From CAZWDL01 sp964632995 (lineage in GTDB: Bacteria > Bacteroidota > Bacteroidia > Chitinophagales > Saprospiraceae), in assembly GCA_964632995.1 (NCBI GenBank), contig CAZWDL010000094.1, forward strand, positions 1 to 30,195: DNA of 30,195 nt. Direction: 5' to 3'. A program made the translations under genes and the position numbers. A model generated the notes under the pieces. That model was not told the origin of the DNA. It did no database searches and worked only from the letters and a program-made list of their open reading frames with translations. Positions 23,661 to 30,195 of this stretch are shown here, piece by piece (the stretch's first letter is position 1; each line of letters opens with the position of its first letter).

Positions 23661-23726
23661 ATGCTGGGGACTGGATGCTCGGTGCTAGGCCCGGCCGCCA
23701 GCATCCAGCACTGAGCATCCAGCATC
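23660..23726. repeat. Palindromic element 3 of 3, GATGCTGG repeats
   Basis: GATGCTGG at 23660-23667 and CCAGCATC at 23719-23726 close an imperfect hairpin made of ATGCTGG/ATGCTC words. The right end overlaps the stop codon of the helicase gene (23725-23727), so it probably serves as that gene's terminator. Confidence 0.55.
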
Positions 23727-26226
23727 ATTTCAGGTTTTTCAGCAGGCCGCCAAGTAGTTGTACCGCATTTTGTACGACACCCTCATCCTCAACCGGAATC
23801 TTCAGGTAGGTTTTACCCGAGTGTTCATCTTTCTCCACAATTTCGTTGACGAGCCGGCGGGTGGCCTGTTCGTCAGACAGGGTTTGGGAGAGGCGGCTGA
23901 GGAAGCTGACGCCCTGGCTGAGCAGTTCGCGGGCGGGTGTCGGTTCCGGTTGCGGTGGCTGTTTGGCTTTATCCTCGATGCGCTGATGATCGGGGGCGGT
24001 GGTTGGTTCTTCTTCCGCGGCCGGCTCATCCTTCCACCATTCCTCCAGTAGGGGTTCTTTCTCCGGGGGCTCTTCGCTGCTGCCGGCGGCAGGCGGCTTT
24101 TCCAGGTTGGGGTCGCTGCTGGCTTCGGCGGGCGCTTCTTCCGGTAGGTCGACGCCGGTGACGCGCTGCAGGCTTTCCATGAATTCGCGGAATTTGCGGT
24201 CGCTCATGAAGACGCTGTCCTGGGCCGTGTCGAGCACCGCTTCTGCGAGCGAAGATTTGAATTGAAGCCGGAGCACCATGCGGTGTTCGATGGTGCCTTC
24301 GGAGATGAGGTTGACCACCTGCACCTGCCGCTGCTGGCCAAGGCGGTACACCCGGCCGATGCGCTGTTCGAGGACAGCGGGGTTCCAGGGCAGATCGAGG
24401 TTGACGATCAGGGCGGCCTTCTGCAGGTTGAGTCCCACCCCGCCGGCGTCGGTGGAGAGGAAGACGCGGCAGTTGTCGTCGTCGCGGAAGCGGTCCAGCA
24501 GTTCGCCGCGCTTTTCGCTGGGCACGCCGCCGTGGAGATAGGCGAAGTCGATGCCGCGCTCCTCGAGTTCTTCGGCTACCAGTCGGGTCATACGTACCCA
24601 CTGGCTGAAGATGACGACGCTTTCTTCGGGGTCGGCGAGTCGCTCCTCCAGGATGTAGAAGAGTTCGTCGATCTTGGTGTCGTGGCGGGTCTGTTGATCG
24701 ACGAGGTAAGTGCTGTTGCAGGACATGCGCATGAGGTTGAGCAGGCTGAGCAGGCGCTGCCGGTCTTTTTCGTTGAGGAAGCCCATGCGCTGCCATTTGG
24801 CAACCAGCTGGGCGACGTCCTGATCAAAGCTTCGGTGCAACTTCCACTGGTTGGGCGTCATCGGCACCAGCAACTGCTGATCGATGCGTTCAGGAAGCTG
24901 TTTGATGACGTCGCGCTTGCGGCGGCGGATCATCACGTCTTTCAGCTTGCTGTAAATCTCCTGCAGGTTGCGGTAGCCGCGAACGGCGCCGTTTTCATCC
25001 TTGACCTGATGGCGGTGCAGCAGGAGGTACAGCGGTCCGAGTAAGTATTGATCCAAAAATTGTACAATGGAGTAGAGGTCTTCCAGTTTGTTCTCCAGCG
25101 GGGTGCCGGTAAGCGCCAGCCGGTAGGGGGCTTCCAGGCGTTTGATGGCCCGGGAGATTTTGGTATCGTAGTTTTTGATGCGCTGCGCCTCATCGAGGAT
25201 GATGAGGTCGGGGGAAGCGGCGTTGAGATAGGGATAATCCCGGGTGACGACGTTGTAGGTAAGGATTTTGTAAAAGCTGTCGGTGTCCGCGTACTGTTCC
25301 TGCCGTTTATGCGCGGGCCCTTCGATGACACGCACGCTGCTGCCGGTAAAGCGGCGGATTTCGGCTCGCCACTGGTATTTGAGCGAGGTAGGGCAGACGA
25401 TGATTACCGACCCCACGCCCAGCTCGCGGCGGTACAGTTCAGCGGTGGCGATGGCTTGCGGCGTTTTCCCAAGTCCCATCTCGTCGGCCAGCAAGCAACG
25501 GCCGGCGCGAAAGGCGAAGAGGATGCCGTCGCGCTGGTAGGGGAAGAGATCCGTCTTGATCAGGTGTTGCAGACTGTGGGTGTCGGCGGCCAGTTCGGCG
25601 GCCCGGCGCTGACGACGCTCATCGGCGCGCTTCTGAATGACGAAGTCCAGCGCGTCGGGATAACAACGAAAGCTGGGCGCGAGTGTCTTGGCCTGGAAGA
25701 GAAAGCGATCGAAATCGAGATAGGATTGCTCATAGAGATATCCTTCTTCGTCAAAGTAGCCGCCGGCCAGTGTTTCCAACTCTTCCTGCTTTTCCGTGCC
25801 GATGCGCAACCGCAGTCGGCGGTCTTCCCCATACTCCAGATATACCGAGCTGTAGCTGCGCTCGGGCGGCGGTTTGCGGAAATATTGCTTGTTGCCCCAG
25901 GTGTGATACAATTTGTGCAGGGCCCATTCGATATGCTTACAGGTGCCCAGACCATTGGTACAGAAGTCGAGGCAGGAGCAATAGTTGTCGCCTGAATCCT
26001 CTCCCCGCAGCGCCACGCGGTACACCGAGTTGCGTTCCGGGTTGCTGACCGTAAAGTCGGACCAGACCGGGTGATCGCCCTCGTTGGTTAGTTTGAACTC
26101 TTGCTCCACGCCGTATTGGCGACGCAGCGCTATCTGCCATTCCCGCAAGGATAACTCCTCCGGCTGACGATGGTAGTTGACGCGTTTGGCTTTTTTCTTT
26201 TTCTTCCCGCTGGTTTTCTTAGCCAT
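23725..26226 (-). CDS. SWIM zinc finger SNF2/Swi2-family helicase
   Basis: I use the ATG at 26226 (833 residues, MAKKTSGKKKKKAKRVNYHR). The upstream frame to 26346 adds 40 residues from an AT-rich leader. A SWIM zinc finger lies at about 80-98 (CSCLDF ... CKH). The SNF2 core has motif I LADEMGLGKTPQAIA (about 243), motif II ILDEAQRIKN (DEAQ, about 345), LTGTPLENKLEDLYS, motif IV LHGGVPSEKRGELL, motif V STDAGGVGLNLQKA (about 588) and motif VI QRIGRVYRLGQ (about 623). Residues about 690-762 are acidic and Pro-rich, probably disordered, and are followed by a conserved-looking helical C-terminus. This is a nucleic-acid-dependent ATPase; bacterial SWIM-SNF2 proteins are linked to transcription or DNA repair. 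The gene appears monocistronic. Confidence 0.92.
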   Translation of the reverse strand: MAKKTSGKKKKKAKRVNYHRQPEELSLREWQIALRRQYGVEQEFKLTNEGDHPVWSDFTVSNPERNSVYRVALRGEDSGDNYCSCLDFCTNGLGTCKHIEWALHKLYHTWGNKQYFRKPPPERSYSSVYLEYGEDRRLRLRIGTEKQEELETLAGGYFDEEGYLYEQSYLDFDRFLFQAKTLAPSFRCYPDALDFVIQKRADERRQRRAAELAADTHSLQHLIKTDLFPYQRDGILFAFRAGRCLLADEMGLGKTPQAIATAELYRRELGVGSVIIVCPTSLKYQWRAEIRRFTGSSVRVIEGPAHKRQEQYADTDSFYKILTYNVVTRDYPYLNAASPDLIILDEAQRIKNYDTKISRAIKRLEAPYRLALTGTPLENKLEDLYSIVQFLDQYLLGPLYLLLHRHQVKDENGAVRGYRNLQEIYSKLKDVMIRRRKRDVIKQLPERIDQQLLVPMTPNQWKLHRSFDQDVAQLVAKWQRMGFLNEKDRQRLLSLLNLMRMSCNSTYLVDQQTRHDTKIDELFYILEERLADPEESVVIFSQWVRMTRLVAEELEERGIDFAYLHGGVPSEKRGELLDRFRDDDNCRVFLSTDAGGVGLNLQKAALIVNLDLPWNPAVLEQRIGRVYRLGQQRQVQVVNLISEGTIEHRMVLRLQFKSSLAEAVLDTAQDSVFMSDRKFREFMESLQRVTGVDLPEEAPAEASSDPNLEKPPAAGSSEEPPEKEPLLEEWWKDEPAAEEEPTTAPDHQRIEDKAKQPPQPEPTPARELLSQGVSFLSRLSQTLSDEQATRRLVNEIVEKDEHSGKTYLKIPVEDEGVVQNAVQLLGGLLKNLK

Positions 26227-26516
26227 GTATCGTAGGATTGGATTAGGTGATTGCAATAAAACTAATGGATTTTGGTCAAAAAAATATTTTTGTAACCGAT
26301 CCCTTGAGAAAAACGCTTTCTGCAGTGCTGATTTTTTCGCATTCAATTTACGCTTTCGCTAAATTAATGTCGAATTTTTACCAATTTTAGGTTGGCCCGT
26401 ATAGGTTGAAGGTTTTCCGACAGATAGCCAAAAGTCATTCAGTGTAAGACTAAGAAGCTATTTAAACTTTTAACCCTCAACTCCGGCATTCAAAAATGAA
26501 CCAATTACAATATCAC

Positions 26517-27482
26517 ATGACCACCACATCCCGCAGAAAATTTCTCCGCCAAAGCGCTACGCTGGCCGCCGCCGGCCTAGTATTCACTCCCGGCATGGGG
26601 CTGGCCGCCTCCCGCCGACCTGCCGAAGCACCTTTTAAAATGTGCCTGAACCCCGGCGCCATCGGTGTGCGGGCCAACCAGAAGGAGTTGCTCGACCTGG
26701 CCGCCGAACACGGCTTCGACGCCATCGTTGCCTTCCCGCAGGCGCTGGCAGAGATGGATGGCGGTGAGCTGCAGGACCTTCTGGAAGAAATGCAAAGAAA
26801 AGGCATCAGCTGGGGCGCCGCCGGACTTCCAGTGCAGTTTCGCGAAAGCGAGCAAAAATTCCGGGAAGATATGGAAGCATTACCCCGCCTGGCCGTCGCT
26901 CTGCAGCGCGCCGGCGTCACGCGCAGCAACACCTGGATCATGCCGACGCATGCTACACTCACCTACCGCGAAAACTTCGCGCAGCATAGCGAGCGACTGC
27001 AGGAGGTGGCCAATGTACTCGGACACCATGGAGTACGGCTTGGACTGGAATACGTTGGCCCTAAAACGCTTATGGCGCGCGACAAATTCGCCTTCATCCG
27101 CACCATGCACGAAGGCAAGGAACTGATCCACGCCATTGGGGAAGACAATGTCGGCTTCGTGCTCGACAGCTTCCACTGGTTCTGCGCCGGTGAAAATAAA
27201 GCTGATCTACTCACGCTGGATAAATCGGATATCGTCACTGTCGATCTCAACGACGCCCGCGCCGGCCGCTCCGCCGACGAGCAGATCGACGGACAGCGCG
27301 AACTGCCGCTGGCCTCCGGCGTGATTCCGCTGAAGGATTTCATGGACGCCCTGGTGCAAATAGGCTACGACGGCCCGGTTCGCGCCGAACCTTTCAACGC
27401 CGAACTCAACGAAATGGACAACGCCGCAGCGGTCCAGGCGACGAAGAAGGCCATGAGCAAGGCATTCGCAATGGTGGGATGA
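26517..27482 (+). CDS. Tat-exported sugar phosphate isomerase/epimerase-like protein
   Basis: 321 residues from the ATG at 26517; an ATG at 26496 would add seven. The N-terminus is a textbook Tat signal, TTTSRRKFLRQSATLAAAGL, so the folded protein is sent to the periplasm. The mature part is a xylose isomerase-like TIM barrel. Candidate metal ligands lie in LGLEYVGPK (Glu), VLDSFHWF (Asp, His), TVDLNDAR and VRAEPFN (Glu). In Bacteroidota such Tat-tagged epimerase-like proteins accompany periplasmic sugar oxidation, which would fit the heme-containing dehydrogenase at 2558. The substrate is unknown. Confidence 0.87.
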   Translation: MTTTSRRKFLRQSATLAAAGLVFTPGMGLAASRRPAEAPFKMCLNPGAIGVRANQKELLDLAAEHGFDAIVAFPQALAEMDGGELQDLLEEMQRKGISWGAAGLPVQFRESEQKFREDMEALPRLAVALQRAGVTRSNTWIMPTHATLTYRENFAQHSERLQEVANVLGHHGVRLGLEYVGPKTLMARDKFAFIRTMHEGKELIHAIGEDNVGFVLDSFHWFCAGENKADLLTLDKSDIVTVDLNDARAGRSADEQIDGQRELPLASGVIPLKDFMDALVQIGYDGPVRAEPFNAELNEMDNAAAVQATKKAMSKAFAMVG

Positions 27483-27499
27483 CAGAGGTTCCCTGGCGG

Positions 27500-27581
27500 A
27501 AAAGACTTGGAGGCATGGGATACGAGACTGGGAAAAGCCTCTGTTTTAAACGCTCCTTGTTTACCTGCCGCCAAGTCTTTT
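27500..27581. repeat. Inverted repeat after the Tat epimerase gene
   Basis: AAAAGACTTGG (27500-27510) pairs exactly with CCAAGTCTTTT (27571-27581), and GAGG/CCTC lies outside. It could be a terminator for the upstream gene; the T-rich 3' arm is short. Confidence 0.45.
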
Positions 27582-27636
27582 GGGGACGCCTCTCCAATCA
27601 GTAGAATAGTAAAATCTCTAATCGAATTTTAACCAG

Positions 27637-28539
27637 ATGACGGTACGCACCCGCCTTGCGCCCACTCCTAGCGGCTTGTTGCATCCCGGCAACGGGCTTT
27701 CTTTCGTACTTACCTGGGCGCTGGCCCGGGCGGCCGGCGGAGAGGTATTGCTGCGCATCGACGATCTGGACAAGGCGCGGCGGCGGCGCGAATACCTCGA
27801 AGATGTTTTCGAAACGCTGGACTGGCTGGGGCTTGACTACGACACCGGTCCGAGCGGACCGGATGATTTTTTAAAAAACTACTCCCAGCATACCCGGCTG
27901 GACCTGTACCGGGAGGCGCTGGAGCGACTGCGCGAGAGCGGCTACCTCTATGCCTGCACCTGCTCGCGGCGGCAGATTCGCGAAGCTTCTCCATCGGGGA
28001 TTTATCCGCTGACCTGCCGCAAACTGAGGCTGCCTTTCGAAGCGGAGCGGACAGCCTGGCGGGTGAGCGTGCCTGCCGGCAAAAAAGTGACTTTCCGGGA
28101 ATGGCAAAGCGGGGAGCGGGAAATCAACCTCACCGATACGATGGGCGACTTCGTCGTCCGCCAGAAAAACAAAATACCGGCCTATCAGATCGCCTCGCTG
28201 GTGGATGACCTGCAGTACGGCATCAATTTCATCGTCCGGGGTGAAGACCTGCTCGACTCGACGGCTGCGCAAATTTACCTGGCCGAATTACTCGGCGAGG
28301 ACGCTTTCCTGCGTTCCCTCTTCTGGCACCATGGCCTGCTGACGGATGAGTCGGGTGGCAAGCTGTCGAAAACCAAAGGCGCCGGCTCGCTGCGCGGCTG
28401 GCGGGAAACGGGGAAATCGCCACAAAGCCTGTACCGGCAGGCGGGCAGCTGGCTGGGACTGGCGGAACAAGAAATCGGCTCGCTGGAGGATCTGGTGGAG
28501 CAGGTGAAAGTATTTCTGGAAGCCTATCCGCTTAGCTGA
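27637..28539 (+). CDS. gluQ: Glutamyl-Q tRNA(Asp) synthetase (GluRS-like, lacks anticodon domain)
   Basis: 300 residues, the length of GluQRS rather than full GluRS (about 480). The class I start is RTRLAPTPSGLLHPGNGLSF with HPGN as the HIGH motif. A zinc-type motif C107-x-C109 ... Y123-x3-C127 (YACTCSRR, GIYPLTC) is characteristic of GluQRS. The KMSKS loop is K242-LSKT. Other family segments are EVLLRIDDLD, IVRGEDLLDSTAAQIYL and FWHHGLLTDESGGKLSK. The enzyme glutamylates the queuosine base of tRNA(Asp), a wobble-base modification, in the cytoplasm. The HPGN variant is mildly unusual. Paralogous GluRS fragments are the alternative. Confidence 0.85.
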   Translation: MTVRTRLAPTPSGLLHPGNGLSFVLTWALARAAGGEVLLRIDDLDKARRRREYLEDVFETLDWLGLDYDTGPSGPDDFLKNYSQHTRLDLYREALERLRESGYLYACTCSRRQIREASPSGIYPLTCRKLRLPFEAERTAWRVSVPAGKKVTFREWQSGEREINLTDTMGDFVVRQKNKIPAYQIASLVDDLQYGINFIVRGEDLLDSTAAQIYLAELLGEDAFLRSLFWHHGLLTDESGGKLSKTKGAGSLRGWRETGKSPQSLYRQAGSWLGLAEQEIGSLEDLVEQVKVFLEAYPLS

Positions 28540-28622
28540 CGCTATTCGCTATTGGTTTTTCGCCATTCCGAGGTTTATCGGAGCACCTTGTCAATCAATC
28601 CACTGTTCAACCTGGAATTTCT

Positions 28623-29582
28623 TCAATACCATTTTTCCAAAAAATCTTTGACTGCCGCCACCGTGCGCAGCGGATCCTCTTCCATCGGCACGTGTCCGAG
28701 GCCGTCGAGGATGACCAGGGTATCGTTGGGCAGATCCTGGTGGAAGCGCCGGGCGGCGGATACGGGGATGAGTTCATCCTGGGCGCCCCAGAGGATGAGC
28801 GCAGGTTGCTCCAAGCTGGTAATGTTGCGCCAGGCCTCCGAGCGGCTGCTTTTTCCCTTCATCCGGTCCAGGAAAGCCTGGCGGTTGCCGGGGCGGCGCG
28901 CCAGATCATGGTAGCGGTCGATCAGAGCTTCACTGACGAGGCTTTTATCGGCATACACATTTCGAACGCTTTGTTCGATCACTGAACGGGGCGTCACGTA
29001 CCGGAACAGCCGGCTGACCAGCGGCCAGATCGCCACCCGGAAGGCCAGGGGTCGGCTCCGGGATGTCACCGGGTAGCCGGAAGCATCCACCAGGATGAGC
29101 CCGCTTACGCGTTCGGGTGCGCGCAGGGCGGTCATCCATGCCACGCCTCCGCCCAGGGAATTACCGCCGATAATAAACTGATTAACCCGGAGGCTGTCGA
29201 GGAATTGCAGCATAAAACCGGCGTAGTAATCGAGGGAATAATTTCCGGAAGCGCTAGGGCCGGTGAGTCCGTAGGCCGGCAGATCGAGCCGGATGATACG
29301 GTGTTGATCCTGCAGGGCCTCTACCCAGCCGTCCCAGGTGTGCAGGCTGGCGCCGGTACCGTGAATCAGCACGATGGGCGGCAGCGTATCCTGCCGGTTG
29401 CCTTCGTCCCGGTAGTGCACGGGCATGCCGTCGATGTTCAGAAAGCGGGAGTGCTGATTAGCGTATTTGACCTTGAGCCAGGACAGGGGAATATCGCTTT
29501 TCCAGTTGAAGGCGATCAATATCAGTACGGCCAATATCAATAAGCCTAGCAATGCGGAGATCCAGCGGACTACTCGTTTCAT
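28623..29582 (-). CDS. Membrane-anchored alpha/beta hydrolase
   Basis: 319 residues with an N-terminal anchor (about 7-25, WISALLGLLILAVLILIAF). The hydrolase fold follows: oxyanion strand PIVLIHGTGASLHTWDG, nucleophile elbow GGNSLGGG with Ser142, catalytic-type Asp in LILWGAQDELIP and His in LDGLGHVPMEEDP. A lid region of about 60 residues sits after strand 6 (SGYPVTSRSRPLAF onward). It is a likely esterase or lipase-type hydrolase facing the periplasm; the substrate is unknown. The gene stands alone, separated from the next - strand gene by a palindromic repeat. Confidence 0.88.
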   Translation of the reverse strand: MKRVVRWISALLGLLILAVLILIAFNWKSDIPLSWLKVKYANQHSRFLNIDGMPVHYRDEGNRQDTLPPIVLIHGTGASLHTWDGWVEALQDQHRIIRLDLPAYGLTGPSASGNYSLDYYAGFMLQFLDSLRVNQFIIGGNSLGGGVAWMTALRAPERVSGLILVDASGYPVTSRSRPLAFRVAIWPLVSRLFRYVTPRSVIEQSVRNVYADKSLVSEALIDRYHDLARRPGNRQAFLDRMKGKSSRSEAWRNITSLEQPALILWGAQDELIPVSAARRFHQDLPNDTLVILDGLGHVPMEEDPLRTVAAVKDFLEKWY

Positions 29583-29657
29583 GATGGAGCATTTGGACAG
29601 GAAGAAGATGCTGGTAAAATAATTACTATTTCGAGCAGGTCTGGTAATGCCGCTAAA

Positions 29658-29818
29658 AAGTTTAGAAGTTTAGACGCTGGCCACTTCGTGGCCGCTGGTT
29701 TAGGAGTTTAGCAGGCCTGAAACCGGCGCTTCGTTTTCACACCTGCTAAACTCCTAAACCAGCCACGCCCGACCAGACGGTCCGTAGGAAGGGCCGTGGC
29801 GCCTAAACTTCTAAACTT
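29658..29818. repeat. 161-bp palindromic repeat made of GTTTAG words
   Basis: The outer 16-mer AAGTTTAGAAGTTTAG (29658-29673) pairs exactly with 29803-29818. An inner 22-bp arm (29694-29715, core TGGTTTAGGAGTTTAGC) pairs exactly with 29742-29763. Between the arms the two strands differ, and GGCCACTTCGTGGCC (29679-29693) forms its own hairpin. It lies in the 245-bp gap between the hydrolase and the amidase. Confidence 0.65.
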
Positions 29819-29827
29819 ACCACCAGG

Positions 29828-30195
29828 CTAATCCAGATACCGTTTCACCAGTCCCTCATACGCATCGATGCGCCGGTCGCGGAAGAAGGGCCAGATGCGG
29901 CGCACTGCCTCCGTCCGTTTCCGGTCGATTTCGATGACGGCATTGACCTCCTCATTGGCCGGCGCCTGGTAGAGAATTTCGCCCTGGGGGCCGGCGACAA
30001 AGCTCTGGCCCCAGAAGCGGATACCCTGGGTGGCGCCCGACCAGTCGGGCTCGTGGCCGGTGCGGTTGACGGCGATCACGGGCAGGCCGTTGGCCACGGC
30101 GTGGCCGCGCTGTATCGTCTGCCAGGCGCCGAACTGCCGGTCCTGCTCCTCCACCGGATCCGAGCCCTCATAGCCAATGGCGGTGGGATAAATCA
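29828..30195 (-). CDS. aguB: N-carbamoylputrescine amidase (nitrilase superfamily), C-terminal part, cut by window edge
   Basis: The frame stays open to the last base, so the 5' part lies outside the window. It reads IYPTAIGYEGSD, then QTIQRGHAVANGLPVIAVNR, GIRFWGQSFVAGPQGEILYQ and ends IWPFFRDRRIDAYEGLVKRY. YPTAIG near the entry and RDRRIDAY at the C-terminus are hallmarks of AguB among carbon-nitrogen hydrolases. AguB hydrolyses N-carbamoylputrescine to putrescine, CO2 and ammonia in agmatine catabolism or polyamine synthesis. The active-site Glu, Lys and Cys lie mostly upstream of the visible part. The usual partner, agmatine deiminase, may lie just beyond the edge. Confidence 0.85.
   Translation of the reverse strand, partial: IYPTAIGYEGSDPVEEQDRQFGAWQTIQRGHAVANGLPVIAVNRTGHEPDWSGATQGIRFWGQSFVAGPQGEILYQAPANEEVNAVIEIDRKRTEAVRRIWPFFRDRRIDAYEGLVKRYLD

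Noticed and set aside
23332..23726. Possible CRISPR array from repeated palindromes
   Set aside because: The repeats are inverted and unequal, with no regular direct-repeat/spacer pattern and no cas genes.
25048..25995. A 315-residue + strand frame opposite the SNF2 helicase
   Set aside because: Antisense of the conserved helicase core, with no domain of its own.

Overview
The window looks like chromosomal DNA of a Bacteroidota bacterium, probably a relatively GC-rich Saprospiria-type lineage. This is inferred from gene content: a glucoamylase/GH144-like lipoprotein, a PVC-type heme-binding sugar-dehydrogenase fusion, TlpA-type thioredoxins, an FtsX permease with a helical prefix next to PadR, A-rich leaders with little Shine-Dalgarno signal, and intergenic DNA full of short palindromic repeats. 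No rRNA, tRNA or CRISPR array is visible.

Region 1 (1-6727, all + strand) reads as a carbohydrate or sugar-acid catabolic cluster. In order it holds an enolase-superfamily dehydratase (5' end outside the window), a VOC-fold protein, a D-2-hydroxyacid dehydrogenase whose start overlaps the VOC stop, a 1066-residue exported SGNH-like/dehydrogenase/HEAT/cytochrome c fusion, and a TIM-barrel sugar epimerase. A cluster of small REP-like hairpins separates the dehydrogenase from the fusion.

Region 2 (6854-20600) is bracketed by two inverted copies of a short element that I interpret as a tnpB-less IS200/IS605 derivative. Between them, on the - strand, are an exported M48-like protease, a thioredoxin-domain protein split by a frameshift at a 7-base homopolymer, a DUF4168 protein and a DUF805 protein. 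On the + strand are an ABC ATPase/PadR/FtsX-permease operon with two matching dyads upstream, and an aldo/keto reductase. A - strand DUF748/AsmA-like protein closes the region. A 161-bp IS5-type MITE with TTA target duplications lies at 10213-10373.

Region 3 (20437-21420) is a debris field. A tnpB-like tail and right end is followed by the 3' ends of three unrelated genes: a molybdenum hydroxylase large subunit, a DUF5602/TTHB210-like protein and a DUF2268-like protein. All are decapitated and in mixed orientation.

Region 4 (21526-30195) holds a glucoamylase-family/beta-1,2-glucanase-like lipoprotein, a small permease-prefix membrane protein, a stack of three palindromic elements, a SWIM-SNF2 helicase, a Tat-exported sugar epimerase-like protein, a glutamyl-Q tRNA(Asp) synthetase, a membrane-anchored alpha/beta hydrolase and the 3' part of an N-carbamoylputrescine amidase.

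The most notable signals are the paired IS200/IS605 remnants with their omega-RNA-like right end, the candidate PadR operators, the homopolymer frameshift in the thioredoxin-domain gene, and the palindromic elements stacked on shared CTAG sites. Nothing here was searched against a database; family assignments come from motif recognition.
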